A stretch of DNA of 52,135 nucleotides from Bacteroidales bacterium UBA3143 (GCA_002364735.1 DEZB01000027.1:1-52135); one strand, 5' to 3'; counted from the stretch's first letter, positions 24,168-34,533 are shown. Made by a program: numbers and translations. The notes: a model not told the origin generated them from the letters alone.

Positions 24168-27100
24168 TTAAAAAGTGAAATTAACTCCAAAAACAGCTTG
24201 ACGCATAGTAGGATAATCTGTGTTTCTTACCTCTGGGTCAATACCAGGGTATGAAGTAAATGTAAAGTAGTTTTCTAAACTGACGTAGAATCTTACTCTT
24301 TCAATCTCTACTTTGGACAATAAATCTTTAGGTAACGTATATCCCAATTGAATATTTCTAATTTTTAAGTAAGATTTATTCGCTAACCAGAAATCACTTG
24401 GACGTATATTCTTTGTGTCTGAGTAATTTAAAAGTCTTGGAAATTTTGCAGGAGTTGTACGTCCTTCATACCATCTGCCATCAGCAATCTCTTGGTTAAT
24501 TTGATATCCCCATCTTACAGAAGGTCTGTAATAATTGTCAGCATAATACATCTTTAAGCCTCCTGTTCCTTGAATCAAGGTAGAAAAATCAAAACCTTTG
24601 TAATTAGCACCCAAAGAAAGACCAAACATTAAAGTTGGATTAGCTCCACTGCCAAATGTTGTTCTGTCTTCGTCGTTTATGATACCATCGCCATTCACAT
24701 CTTTATAAAGTATATCTCCTTTTGAAGGCTTTCCATAAGCTGCAAATGGATTTCTTTTATTGTTGGTGTTAGGATCAACAGGCGCATTGTCAATCATCTT
24801 TTGTACTAATGCTAAATCCTCATCAGTTTGAATAATTCTGTCGGCTGTAAGTAAGTATTGTATACCAATAGGCAATCCTTCTTGTATCAGGCCATTGTTT
24901 ACAATGGTGTATTCATCACCTTTATACTTTGTAACCTCGTTCTTAATGTAAGATAAATTACCTCTTACATAGTAATTGAAATCACCTACATTATCTCGCC
25001 ATCCTAAAGTTAGCTCTACACCGTTATTTATAACTGTGGCACTATTTTGTTTAGGAATAGAAGCAGTACCATGTACCAGTGGAGCAGGAAGATTTATCAA
25101 AATACCAACTGTCCTTTTATTAAATACATCAATGGTTGAAGTCAACTTATTGTTTAAAAAACTAAAGTCTAAACCAAAGTTAGCCATATAGGTTTGTTCC
25201 CAAGTTAACAATGAGTTTGCAATAGCATTTTGATACAAACCTTGTTGAACAGAGCCATTTAATACATAATTGCCAATTGAATAAACAGACAAAGCATCAT
25301 AGTGACCTTCTGACTCAGAGTTTCCGACTGAATTATTACCCAAAGATCCATAAGAAGCTCTTAATCTAAGGCTACTTAAACCTTTTTCAAGTAGTGAAGC
25401 CATAAATGGCTCTTGGTCTACTCTCCAACCAGCAGAGAATGAAGGGAAATAACCCCATCTTTCGCTACTCAAAAACCTTGAAGAACCGTCAGCACGTAAG
25501 TTTAACTCCAACAGGTATTTCTCAGCCCAATTAAGATTGATACGTCCAAAATATGATCTCATAGCCCATTCATACTTCGAGCCGCTTGATGAAGCATCAC
25601 CAATAGCTGCATCAATCACTCCAAGAGAAGGATCAATTAAATCTTGTTTGCTTGTTTGAAATCTTTCGGAAGAATACTGTTCTTGACTTGCTCCAGCCAA
25701 AGCTTTTACATCCAACTTATCAAAGAAAGTAGTTTCATAAGTACCTGAAATATCCATGAAATACCTATCTGTTTTAGCTGAAGCATTCATGATGCTGGTT
25801 CTGCCTTTTCCTGCAGAAGCAATAGTGTTAGTCAAGAAGTTCCATCGATCATTAAATACAGGTTTTGATGATCTTTTTTGATTCGATGTATCATATGAAA
25901 ATGAACCAGTAACAGTGAATCCTTCGAATGGATTGATATTTGTATAGAATTGTGCTGATCCTCTTTGTCGTTTATCTTCACCAGTTGAAGCATTCAATCT
26001 ATGTAACACATTATTTGACTGTGGATCGTCTTCAGAATTTCCAACCGAACCATATCGTCCATCTGGAGATCTAAGTACAAAACCTGGTGTGGATGCCTGA
26101 GCATACAAAAACAAATCATCTAATGCATAAGAACCTAAACCAAAGTTAGATGTGCTTGCATTTATATTTGTTCCAATTGTCATCCACTCTCTCAGTTTAC
26201 CTTCTACGTTTGTTCTTATGTCATATCTCGTAACTCCTGCTTTTTCGATTACGCCAGGATTATCCATAAAACGGAAAGAAGAGAAAAAACGAACATTTTC
26301 TGCACCTCCTGATAACGATAATGAATGATTTTGAGAATTTGCGGTTCTAAAAACCTCATCTCGCCAATCATTATTAGGGTACATCAATGGCTCCTTACCC
26401 TCCATCTCTCGCCATTTATCAATAGATCCTTGACTGAAAGGAAGTGATTGATTAGAATTTTTCATTCCTTCATTAATCAATTCCATATAGTTAGCATAGT
26501 TAGTAACAGGTTCTATCGTATTAGCAACCGATTGTAGAGATAAATAACCATTATAGTTAATTACCATTTTTCCAGCTTTACCTTTCTTTGTAGTAATAAG
26601 AATTACACCATTTGCTGCCCTCGATCCATATATTGAAGCAGATGCGGCATCTTTCAATACAGACATATTGTCAATATCTTCAGGGTTGACATTTGATATA
26701 TCACTTTCAACACCGTCTACAATAACTAAAGGGGCCGAATTATTTAATGTTCCCTGTCCCCTTACCAAAATGGAAGCATTATTATTTGTTGGTCTATTAG
26801 AAGATGAGTTTACATATACACCTGCAGCTAAACCTGCTAATCCAGATGAAATATTAGTAACAGGTCGGCTTTCTGCCAATTCTGACATATCTACTGAACT
26901 TACAGATCCAGTAAGATTTACTTTCTTTTGTGAACCATACCCTACGACCACTACTTCATCAAGCATCTCGGTATCTTCACTTATTGTAATTGAAATATTA
27001 TTTCTTCCATTTAGAGGTACTTCCTTAGTTTTGTATCCTACATATGACACAACAATTGTAGCATTTAAAGAGGGAACATTTAATTCGAAGTTCCCGTCAA

Positions 27101-27323
27101 TGTCTGTAACGATTCCGATATTGGTGCCTTTTACTATAACACTTGCACCTATTATAGTTTCACCCGTGTTATCTACAACAGTACCTTTTAATAAAGATGT
27201 TTGCTGTACAGCAAGAATAGAATTTTCTGCAATAGGGTTTGCCAATGTTATGTTATAACTCAACATTGAGAAAACCCAAAGAGACAGAAAAAAAACAATT
27301 TTAAAACTCCTTGATTTTTTCAT
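24168..27323 (-). CDS. susC: SusC/RagA-family TonB-dependent outer-membrane transporter
   Basis: TonB-dependent importer of the oligosaccharides captured by SusD. The 1051-aa precursor has a signal peptide, an N-terminal carboxypeptidase-D-like beta domain (LKGTVVDNTGETIIGASVIV, VSYVGYKTKEV; about residues 44-125), a TonB-box-like DEVVVVGYGSQKK, a plug domain (VRGQGTLNNSAPLVIVDGVE, DAASASIYGSRAANGVILIT) and a 22-strand-type barrel ending in the aromatic AVFGVNFTF. No STN domain is present, so it is not expected to signal to an anti-sigma factor. It pairs with susD. Promoter candidate lies about 295 bp upstream. Confidence 0.97.
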   Translation of the reverse strand: MKKSRSFKIVFFLSLWVFSMLSYNITLANPIAENSILAVQQTSLLKGTVVDNTGETIIGASVIVKGTNIGIVTDIDGNFELNVPSLNATIVVSYVGYKTKEVPLNGRNNISITISEDTEMLDEVVVVGYGSQKKVNLTGSVSSVDMSELAESRPVTNISSGLAGLAAGVYVNSSSNRPTNNNASILVRGQGTLNNSAPLVIVDGVESDISNVNPEDIDNMSVLKDAASASIYGSRAANGVILITTKKGKAGKMVINYNGYLSLQSVANTIEPVTNYANYMELINEGMKNSNQSLPFSQGSIDKWREMEGKEPLMYPNNDWRDEVFRTANSQNHSLSLSGGAENVRFFSSFRFMDNPGVIEKAGVTRYDIRTNVEGKLREWMTIGTNINASTSNFGLGSYALDDLFLYAQASTPGFVLRSPDGRYGSVGNSEDDPQSNNVLHRLNASTGEDKRQRGSAQFYTNINPFEGFTVTGSFSYDTSNQKRSSKPVFNDRWNFLTNTIASAGKGRTSIMNASAKTDRYFMDISGTYETTFFDKLDVKALAGASQEQYSSERFQTSKQDLIDPSLGVIDAAIGDASSSGSKYEWAMRSYFGRINLNWAEKYLLELNLRADGSSRFLSSERWGYFPSFSAGWRVDQEPFMASLLEKGLSSLRLRASYGSLGNNSVGNSESEGHYDALSVYSIGNYVLNGSVQQGLYQNAIANSLLTWEQTYMANFGLDFSFLNNKLTSTIDVFNKRTVGILINLPAPLVHGTASIPKQNSATVINNGVELTLGWRDNVGDFNYYVRGNLSYIKNEVTKYKGDEYTIVNNGLIQEGLPIGIQYLLTADRIIQTDEDLALVQKMIDNAPVDPNTNNKRNPFAAYGKPSKGDILYKDVNGDGIINDEDRTTFGSGANPTLMFGLSLGANYKGFDFSTLIQGTGGLKMYYADNYYRPSVRWGYQINQEIADGRWYEGRTTPAKFPRLLNYSDTKNIRPSDFWLANKSYLKIRNIQLGYTLPKDLLSKVEIERVRFYVSLENYFTFTSYPGIDPEVRNTDYPTMRQAVFGVNFTF

Positions 27324-27617
27324 ACAGTTTATATTTAGTAATTATTATTGATTAGTTTCCTAAAAACTTTATTTGAATAGGCTGTTTTGTTATTATAGTG
27401 CTATTGATAATTCCTACCTCTCTCTTTTGTAAATAGTATATATTGCTCAAAATGTAAAGATTACAATTATACTTAATGTTTTTTTACCCTCAAAAGTTAA
27501 AAATGGAATTACATTATCAAGTAGTTTTACCCCAAGAAGCCCATAGATAATCCTATTGTTTATAACAATCCTCAATAAACACTAAGCCGCTACAATTATT
27601 GCTTATTATTCATTGCG

Positions 27618-27649
27618 CAAAACTAATATATTTTGGTATCTCAACCAAA
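27618..27649 (-). promoter_or_regulatory. Candidate susC promoter (-33/-7, Bacteroidota type)
   Basis: Read on the minus strand: TTTG at 27649-27646, 20 bp, then TAGTTTTG at 27625-27618. Both match the TTTG / TAnnTTTG consensus at near-standard spacing. It predicts a 5-prime leader of roughly 290 nt before susC. Confidence 0.6.
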
Positions 27650-27704
27650 TATATTGTGTTATATTTAAAAAGAATTGAAATGATATTGATCATGTTAACA
27701 AACA

Positions 27705-27733
27705 ACCCCTGTTTTAACAAATAAAACAGGGGT
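27705..27733 (-). terminator. Terminator after the GH3 gene
   Basis: Perfect 11-bp stem ACCCCTGTTTT / AAAACAGGGGT with loop AACAAAT, about 30 bp past the GH3 stop on the minus strand. It separates the sulfatase-GH3 unit from the susCD unit. Confidence 0.72.
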
Positions 27734-27764
27734 ATTATAATAAAGTATGGAAGAGGGCTTAAGA

Positions 27765-30638
27765 TTATTTTAAATCAATCATCTGAATAACCAACTTACC
27801 ACTTTCCACAATAAATTGTACATCACTTATACCTGATTGACCAACGGGAATAATTATTTCATTTTCGCCATCATATACTTTTCCGTTATAAACTTTTGAC
27901 ACGAAATCAATAAACTGACCACCGCCTTTAGACAATCTAATTTTAAATTTTGATAGGTTCTTTGATTTTTTATCAAAAACAATCTTGATTTCATCAACCT
28001 TATTTGATTGCAACAAAGAAATGGTTAACGAATGACCTTGACTACCAGTCCAAGTAGATTTTTCATTATGATTTAAAACATTGATTGCTGTAGCATCAGA
28101 AGGGTCTGAAACAACATTAAACAAAGCCTTTGTTGAAACACCTAATACATTATTAACATCATCAACGGATTCAGCAACTGTGAAAACATCTTCCAAACGA
28201 ATGTCTTCAGATGATGCGCCAATCATTACTTTAAAATCACCAGGTTCTACTATCCATTCATTGTTTTTATCATATAGCCTCAAATATTCAGGAACGATTT
28301 TCATTTCTACTCTTTTGGTTTCACCTGGCTTTAAATGCACTCGCTCAAAACCACGAAGGTTCTTTTCGTAAGTAGTTACAGAACTTAGTAAATCGCGGGT
28401 ATACATTTGAACTACCTCATCACCTGCATGCTCTCCTGTGTTTTTCACATTGAAAGATACCCTCAACGAGTCATCCGCCAACATTTGTTTTTTAGAAAAC
28501 TGCAAGTCAGAATACTCAAAAGTGGTATAGCTCAATCCATATCCAAAATGATAGAGCGGACCAGCGGCTCGTGTCATTGCTCCTTTCATTCCTAATCCAG
28601 AGCCACCATCAATTTGTGAATTTGGTTTAGCTGGAAAATTAAATGGGATTTGTCCTACGGTTTTCGGAAAGGTTACTGTCAACTTTCCACTTGGATTGTA
28701 GTCTCCAAAAAGAATATCGGCAACAGCCGTTCCACCCTGTGAACCAGGATACCATGCTTCTAAAATAGCAGGAACAAATTTATCAGCCCAGTTTATGGTC
28801 AATGGTCTTCCATTTACCATCACAAGTATGGTGGGCGTTCCAGTTTGCTGAACTGCCTTTAGCAAATCCAATTGTCTGCCCGTAAGCTCAAGCGAAGAAC
28901 GTGATCTATTTTCTCCAGCAGTGCGAATATTTTCACCAAGCACAACAATTGCAATATCACTCTTTTGGGCATCAGCAACGGCTTTATCTATTTCAGCTTG
29001 TTCAATTTCAGAAAGTGGGAAATCAATCAGTTCTGATTCTGGCCAATTAGGATCGACCATGTCACAGCCTTTTGAAAGGAAAACTTCTACTTTATCTTTT
29101 AGCTTATCAACTATACCATCATATACTGTAGTAACATCTACAGCCAGAGGACCATAATGAGTTAGAGCATAAGATGCATCATCGGCATTGGGTCCGGTGA
29201 TTGATATTCTCTTTATCTTGCTTTTATCTAATGGCAGAAAGTTATCTTCATTTCTCAACAAAACAATTCCTTCACGTGATGCTTGGAGTGCTACTTGTTG
29301 GTTTATTTCGCTGTTAACTTCGATATCAGCTTGCTGCAAATCCATTTGGTATGGTTGATCAAACATACCCACCAAAAACTTTACACGCAAAACATCACGT
29401 ACTCGTTCATCAATAACTTCCATTGGAATACGACCCTCTTCTATTAACTCTCGCAAGGGAAGCACAAAAGAATCGGGAGAACGAAAAGTACATCTTACAT
29501 TCAAACCAGCCATTACGGATTGATAAACAGACTCTTTCATATTTGCGGCAGTACCATGTTTCATAAACAAATACTCAACAGCATCACTGTCGGAAACTAC
29601 ATACCCTTTGAAGCCTAACTGATTTCTAAGTATCTCTGTTAACCAAAAGGCAGAGCCTTGAATGGGTATACCGTCATAATCATTATAAGAACTCATCACA
29701 CCTAATAAACCTGCATCACGAATAGTTCTCATCCACGGATACATGTGTATGTTTTCGACTTCGCGCCATGACATTTGCGGATCAACACGTGACATTCCTT
29801 CTCTTCCACCTTTATTGTTGCTGTATGCAGCATAATGTTTGGCAGTAGAAGCTACCTGGAAATCTTTCTGCATTCCTTTTGTCATTTCCACACCCAGTTC
29901 AGCAACTAAGTAAGGACTCTCACCATATATTTCTTCATAACGTCCCCAACGTTGATCGCGCCCCACATCAAGAATTGGAGCATACACATTGGTGTAACCT
30001 AACAACCGACCTTCACGTCCAGTAATTTCTCCAATTTTGCGAACCAAAGCTCTATTCCATGTTGTGCCAATTCCTAATTGTGTAGGGAAGTTGGTTGCTT
30101 TGAAACTTTCAACACCACGGATTCCTTCATTTGTAAAGTCTGTTGGAATTCCCAAACGAGTATCCTCAACGAAGAAACGTTGCACTTCGTTAATAGCCCA
30201 AGCATGTTTTGAGGCAGGCCACACCCAAGGATTGTCGGATGGAGGCAAGCCCCATTGCTGAAAGCCATTTAAATGTTCGTCAATAGCACCGATGCCGTCT
30301 TTCCACAATTGTTGCTTCCAACTTTCATTGGGCAAGTCATCTTTTAACACCCTGCCGTAGCCATAGAGAGTAACCATTTGGTTAGACTTTTCCTCTATAT
30401 TCATTTGACTCAATAGATCCTCAATGCGATCATCGATATTAGCAGATGGATCTTCGTATACGTCTTTTTTTCCGTTTTTATTAAAATCAATCCATCCGTC
30501 TTTGTAAATTTTATTCTTGGGTAGATTGTAAGTTTTTAGATTGTCTTTGTAAGTGTTTCGGGTATATTGCGAAAAAACTGTATGAATGCTAAAACCGATA
30601 AAAAGACATAATAGCGTTATTTTGTAAGCTTGTCTCAT
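27765..30638 (-). CDS. GH3 family beta-glycosidase (secreted, with C-terminal discoidin-like domain)
   Basis: Periplasmic or surface beta-glucosidase/beta-xylosidase-type enzyme, 957 aa with a signal peptide (cleavage near VFSQ). After a short segment with a calcium-loop-like DFNKNGKKDVYED, the GH3 barrel shows DFTNEGIRGV, FPTQLGIGTTWNRALV, APILDVGRDQRWGRYEE, ASTAKHYAAYS and the nucleophile block KGYVVSDSDAVEYL (Asp350). The second alpha/beta domain and the Fn3-like domain (GEHAGDEVVQMYTRDLLSSV) follow. A further 110 residues at the end resemble an F5/8 type C (discoidin) carbohydrate-binding module. It is 63 bp downstream of a sulfatase gene and ends at a terminator. Xylose, glucose or galactose specificity cannot be told. 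Confidence 0.93.
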   Translation of the reverse strand: MRQAYKITLLCLFIGFSIHTVFSQYTRNTYKDNLKTYNLPKNKIYKDGWIDFNKNGKKDVYEDPSANIDDRIEDLLSQMNIEEKSNQMVTLYGYGRVLKDDLPNESWKQQLWKDGIGAIDEHLNGFQQWGLPPSDNPWVWPASKHAWAINEVQRFFVEDTRLGIPTDFTNEGIRGVESFKATNFPTQLGIGTTWNRALVRKIGEITGREGRLLGYTNVYAPILDVGRDQRWGRYEEIYGESPYLVAELGVEMTKGMQKDFQVASTAKHYAAYSNNKGGREGMSRVDPQMSWREVENIHMYPWMRTIRDAGLLGVMSSYNDYDGIPIQGSAFWLTEILRNQLGFKGYVVSDSDAVEYLFMKHGTAANMKESVYQSVMAGLNVRCTFRSPDSFVLPLRELIEEGRIPMEVIDERVRDVLRVKFLVGMFDQPYQMDLQQADIEVNSEINQQVALQASREGIVLLRNEDNFLPLDKSKIKRISITGPNADDASYALTHYGPLAVDVTTVYDGIVDKLKDKVEVFLSKGCDMVDPNWPESELIDFPLSEIEQAEIDKAVADAQKSDIAIVVLGENIRTAGENRSRSSLELTGRQLDLLKAVQQTGTPTILVMVNGRPLTINWADKFVPAILEAWYPGSQGGTAVADILFGDYNPSGKLTVTFPKTVGQIPFNFPAKPNSQIDGGSGLGMKGAMTRAAGPLYHFGYGLSYTTFEYSDLQFSKKQMLADDSLRVSFNVKNTGEHAGDEVVQMYTRDLLSSVTTYEKNLRGFERVHLKPGETKRVEMKIVPEYLRLYDKNNEWIVEPGDFKVMIGASSEDIRLEDVFTVAESVDDVNNVLGVSTKALFNVVSDPSDATAINVLNHNEKSTWTGSQGHSLTISLLQSNKVDEIKIVFDKKSKNLSKFKIRLSKGGGQFIDFVSKVYNGKVYDGENEIIIPVGQSGISDVQFIVESGKLVIQMIDLK

Positions 30639-30701
30639 AATTTTTATTTTTAAATTGTTACTTAAAAATCTTTGATAAGAAAAGAAGCACTTTTGACTAA
30701 T

Positions 30702-32243
30702 TTAATAAGGTATCAAATCACTCAATATTTTATCTTCATACCAAGGATCTTCTGTTTCTTTTAATAGTACGCCCAACTGCGTCAACAAAATTTCTTTTTG
30801 TTCCGGATAATCTTCTAACTTCAACTTGTGCAACTGATAGGGATCTTCTTTGTCATTGAAAAACAACACATCAGCAAGCTCATTAGTTTTTTTATTGATA
30901 CTTAAAGCCAGCGTGTAGTTTTTCGTTTTAATGCCTCGCGATTCGGGGAAATAAGAAACAACCTTTCCTTCGCTGTCTATTTCTCCGTTGATATTCCGAA
31001 TATATAGAACACCATCATCAAATTTAGTGGAAGAATCATCTAATAAAAGCGCATCGGAATAGTCTTTACCTTGAACTGAAGATGGAATTTTAGATTTTAG
31101 ATTTGCTGCACCTAATAGGGTTGGCATAATATCTACAGTTGAGAATAGACCATCTACAATTTTGGGTTTTATTTTTTCAGGATAACGTATTAAGAATGGC
31201 ACATTCATTGATTCTGTATAAACAGAATTTTTCGGATCTTGAATTCCTTGACTACACATCGTCTCACCATGATCGGAAGAAAAAACAACTATCGTATTTT
31301 CGTCTAAACCCAATTCTTTTAGAGCGTCTAATATCCGTCCAAATTCACGGTCAACGCCTGTTACATTGGCAAAATAGTAAGGAGCTGATGCGGCTTTAGC
31401 CATTGTTGTGTCAGCGTTTGGTCTTATCAATAATTCCGATTTAGATTTATCTTTATATAGATTGTAATCCTCTTCCATTGCATCATCCAATGATCGATAT
31501 GGACTATGTGGAGGGTTCATACCGACAACTAAGAAAAAAGGCTTATTGGGATCACGTTGTTTGCTGTCGTTTTTCAAGTAAGCAATTGCCATATCGGCTT
31601 CGTGCTTGGGTGACCATTCTTTAGGTTCGTGTTTTTTGCCATCTTTATCCCAATAATGTGGGTTTTTATGTTCATCAAATGTTCCATAGGAATACCAGAA
31701 GTCAAAGCCATGACGCCTCTCAGGAGGAGTATAGGTATCCCATACAGGTTTTTTATCCTCTACATAGTGTCCGGGATTTTCAGGATCGGTAGGAGTTGGA
31801 AAGTCAAGATGAAGTTTACCTATATAACCGCAAGAATAATTTTCTTGGCTCAACACATCACTCCATGCAATAACATCTTCACGCAACGAACTAATAGGAC
31901 GTAACGAGTTGGGATTTAATGAAACTCCATTATTCTGTGGATACATTCCCGTAAACAACATCCCACGATGTGGACCACTTAATGGACAATTGCTAAGCGC
32001 ATTGGTGAAAACAGCAGACTCTCTTGCAAATTGATTGAGATTGGGAGTGATAACAGGATCGGGTTTGAAACGAACAGATTCAGAGAATGAATCTTCTCCC
32101 CAAAACTCCATTGCATGGTTTCGCATTTGATCTGGAAACACATATACTATATTTGGCGAGTCTTGTTTGGGCTCTTCCTTGTTTGCATCACAAGAAATTA
32201 ATGGAACTAAGGTAAGTCCCATTATGGGATATAATAACTTCAT
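30702..32243 (-). CDS. S1-family sulfatase (Ser-type, lipoprotein)
   Basis: Hydrolyses sulfate esters on the polysaccharide. The 513-aa protein has a lipobox (LISC, Cys18), metal-site YVFPDQMRNHAMEFWG, the active-site motif SGPHRGMLFTG with Ser89 as the residue to be oxidised to formylglycine, FFLVVGMNPPHSPY, and DNTIVVFSSDHGE. Because the residue is Ser, an anaerobic-type radical SAM maturase (anSME) is required; none is in this window. It is first in a unit with GH3 and is preceded by an 810-bp regulatory-looking gap. The sulfated sugar cannot be deduced. Confidence 0.93.
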   Translation of the reverse strand: MKLLYPIMGLTLVPLISCDANKEEPKQDSPNIVYVFPDQMRNHAMEFWGEDSFSESVRFKPDPVITPNLNQFARESAVFTNALSNCPLSGPHRGMLFTGMYPQNNGVSLNPNSLRPISSLREDVIAWSDVLSQENYSCGYIGKLHLDFPTPTDPENPGHYVEDKKPVWDTYTPPERRHGFDFWYSYGTFDEHKNPHYWDKDGKKHEPKEWSPKHEADMAIAYLKNDSKQRDPNKPFFLVVGMNPPHSPYRSLDDAMEEDYNLYKDKSKSELLIRPNADTTMAKAASAPYYFANVTGVDREFGRILDALKELGLDENTIVVFSSDHGETMCSQGIQDPKNSVYTESMNVPFLIRYPEKIKPKIVDGLFSTVDIMPTLLGAANLKSKIPSSVQGKDYSDALLLDDSSTKFDDGVLYIRNINGEIDSEGKVVSYFPESRGIKTKNYTLALSINKKTNELADVLFFNDKEDPYQLHKLKLEDYPEQKEILLTQLGVLLKETEDPWYEDKILSDLIPY

Positions 32244-32388
32244 TGGTAGATATTGTTATAGAATTAATTAAATGAAGAAATTCTTTTTACAATAATCAAC
32301 TGCTATAAAACAGTGTGTTTTCGATTTTAGGTAGATTTAGAACATCAAAAACATATAATTACGATTTAAAGAATCCTCCAATAATAAG

Positions 32389-32419
32389 CAAATGTAGTAA
32401 TTTATTTTATCCCTATAAA
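32389..32419 (-). promoter_or_regulatory. Candidate activator-dependent promoter of the sulfatase-GH3 unit
   Basis: Minus-strand -7 element TACATTTG (32396-32389) is preceded, 9 bp away, by the dyad motif TTTATCCCTATAAA at 32406-32419 in the place where a -33 would lie. The wider region also forms a TAATTTAT/ATAAATTA dyad. The same 14-mer occurs at 42291-42304. Confidence 0.5.
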
Positions 32420-32490
32420 TTATTACTTTGTAATAAGGAGAGTTTAACAAAATAATTTACTTAATGAAGTAGGGCAAATGAATATTTTTT

Positions 32491-32526
32491 TTTCAAACAT
32501 TTTCAACGCGTTGAAAATGTTTGAAA
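32491..32526. promoter_or_regulatory. Perfect 36-bp palindrome
   Basis: Half-site TTTCAAACATTTTCAACG is followed directly by its exact reverse complement with no spacer. It is about 250 bp upstream of the sulfatase start. Could be an operator for a dimeric or tetrameric regulator or a cruciform site. A second 14-bp palindrome ATGTTTTAAAACAT lies at 32557-32570. Confidence 0.8.
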
Positions 32527-33053
32527 CAGTTGAAATTTGAATTCACCGTCGTGAAAATGTTTTAAAACATGATATTTCAATTTTATTGCTCCTCTTTTGT
32601 CCCTTTTTTGTCATAAAAATTCTATTTCCTATCTAAACATTCAATTTTTTATCTGTTGATACTTTTATCTTGGGCATTTCTTTCTTTTCCCAATACATTT
32701 TTTCACAAACCTGTAGAAAAAGTGCTCATTTTAGTGTGTGAAAACATTTCAATCGTGGCAAATCGGATTTTCATAAGATAAAACTCAAATCTACCGTGGT
32801 GGATTTAATTTTCACCTATTAAATATTGTATTTTATAACGAACTGGAACAAATAACCACCCTTTAATTTCAAATTATAAGAGTGAAGAAAGTTGAGAGAT
32901 ATATTAAGACAAAACTATATCTATATTTTGATTATAAATATTCAAAAAAAATAGGTGGTGAAAGAATTTTAGATAAAACTACAAATAAAGAAATTTATTA
33001 TTTATTCCTCTTGAAGGCTAAATAATTTGTAAGCTGCATTATGTTTATTTAAA

Positions 33054-34460
33054 TCAATCATTTTTGATAGTCGGTATGATTCTATCATCCCTGTATTTTT
33101 GAATAAGTGCATCACACTCTTTTCGCAGATTGATTAAAACGTTTTTATATGCAGGATTGGCTGCAAGGTTCTTAATTTCTAATGGGTCATTTTCTAAATC
33201 GTAAAGTTCTTCGGGAGCATCAATAAAACGATACCTGAAATATTTCCATTTATCAGTTCTCACGGCCTCACTTGAAGGTATTTCATCCTTCTTCCATAAA
33301 TGCTCAAACAAGACAGCTTCACGTTTTGGCAAAACATGTTCAGATGTCGTATAACCTTTGAGGCTTTTGCCTTGATATATTTCAGGAGCTGCAACAGAAG
33401 CAAAATCAAGTATTGTTGATGCAATATCAATGTTCAAGACAGCATCGGTAACATCTCTATGTTCCTGATGTCTTGGATCGAATATGATTAGTGGCACTCT
33501 TAGAGAGTTTTCATACATCAACCACTTACCAGCTAATTGACGTTCTCCTAAAAAGTACCCATTATCTCCCATAAAGATAATTACAGTATTGTCTGCAATT
33601 CCTTTCTTCTCCAATGTTTCCATTATCTTTTCGATCTCGCTGTCCACTTCGCTAATCATTCTGTAGTAACCTTTCACGCTATGTTGATATTTTTCAGGTG
33701 TGTCATAACGCCATTTCCAGCGTGTACGATTAAAACCTGCACGCACTTCTGGAGGTAACGCCATAAAATATTCGTCTTCTCCCAATTTAGGGTCAGAAAT
33801 AGTTATTTCATTATAGAGTTTATCAGCTTCATCTCCCCAAAAATATTGTATCGGATCGGAATCATGCGCATGAGGTGCGCTAAAACTGATAGATAAGCAA
33901 AAAGGAGTATCCGTTGAGGATTCTTCTATAAATTTACGGGCCACGTGTCCAGTGTACGGAGTAAGATGTACTGTATCTTTATCTATTGTTTTATAATAGT
34001 ATCCTTTTTGTGCATCTCTGTCATATATTTCAGCTTCATCAAATAAGGATTCGGGATTTTTATAAAACACTCCAAACTTACCATAGAAACCTGTTTTATA
34101 TCCGTTATCTCTCAAGATTACGGGATAGGATAGATCCATGTACTCTTTTGGAATGTTGCCTGTTTCAAAAGTAAAACCATGCGTTCGTTCATACAATCCT
34201 GTTAGAATTGAAGCCCTACTGGCAGAACTTATTGGAGTGGTTACAAAAGCGTTTTTGAAATAAACACCTTCTTTTGCCAACTTGTCCATTGTTGGGGTGT
34301 GTATATCTTTATTCCCGGCATACCCTAAAGCATCCCAGCGTTGATCATCAGTTAACAAGAAAATGATATTAGGTTTATCACTTTCGCCCCCTTTTGGGGA
34401 TGCCTTCAATGTAATTGAACTTATTAGTACTACGCTACTTATAAATATTTTTTGTTGCAT
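33054..34460 (-). CDS. S1-family sulfatase (secreted)
   Basis: A 468-aa sulfatase with a signal peptide (cleavage near LKAS). Conserved blocks are IIFLLTDDQRWDALGYAGN (metal ligands), the formylglycine motif SSASRASILTGLYERTHG with Ser78 and Arg82, FSAPHAHDSDP and VIIFMGDNGYFLGE. The motif has Ala80 where Pro is usual (S-x-A-S-R), a variation seen in some S1 subfamilies. The C-terminal part ends with YRFIDAPEELYDLENDPLE. It follows the GH106 gene by 73 bp and is the last gene of the rhamnosidase unit on the minus strand. Confidence 0.93.
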   Translation of the reverse strand: MQQKIFISSVVLISSITLKASPKGGESDKPNIIFLLTDDQRWDALGYAGNKDIHTPTMDKLAKEGVYFKNAFVTTPISSASRASILTGLYERTHGFTFETGNIPKEYMDLSYPVILRDNGYKTGFYGKFGVFYKNPESLFDEAEIYDRDAQKGYYYKTIDKDTVHLTPYTGHVARKFIEESSTDTPFCLSISFSAPHAHDSDPIQYFWGDEADKLYNEITISDPKLGEDEYFMALPPEVRAGFNRTRWKWRYDTPEKYQHSVKGYYRMISEVDSEIEKIMETLEKKGIADNTVIIFMGDNGYFLGERQLAGKWLMYENSLRVPLIIFDPRHQEHRDVTDAVLNIDIASTILDFASVAAPEIYQGKSLKGYTTSEHVLPKREAVLFEHLWKKDEIPSSEAVRTDKWKYFRYRFIDAPEELYDLENDPLEIKNLAANPAYKNVLINLRKECDALIQKYRDDRIIPTIKND

Positions 34461-34533
34461 AATGGTTTGAATTAAAAATCACTCTTTCTATGGCTAATAT
34501 AAGGGTTTATAAATTCACACTTTTCGTGACGCT

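Larger units (their letters stand above)
27324..27764. other. Intergenic region between GH3 and susC
   Basis: 440 bp with the GH3 terminator hairpin (27705-27733), the candidate susC promoter (27618-27649) and a roughly 290-nt leader. The leader contains a small perfect dyad ATTGTT-tat-AACAAT (27555-27569). No reading frame of interest was seen. Confidence 0.6.
32244..33053. other. Palindrome-rich regulatory gap between two sulfatase genes
   Basis: 810 bp without a gene. It holds a perfect 36-bp palindrome, a 14-bp palindrome, a 9-bp-arm dyad AAATCTACC-gt-GGTGGATTT (one mismatch) near 32790, a TTTATCCCTATAAA site and a candidate -7 element. The density of dyads and its place before a minus-strand PUL unit suggest a regulator-controlled promoter. 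Confidence 0.55.

Noticed and set aside
26668..27258. Plus-strand 196-codon frame
   Set aside because: It is the antisense shadow of the SusC N-terminal and plug region.
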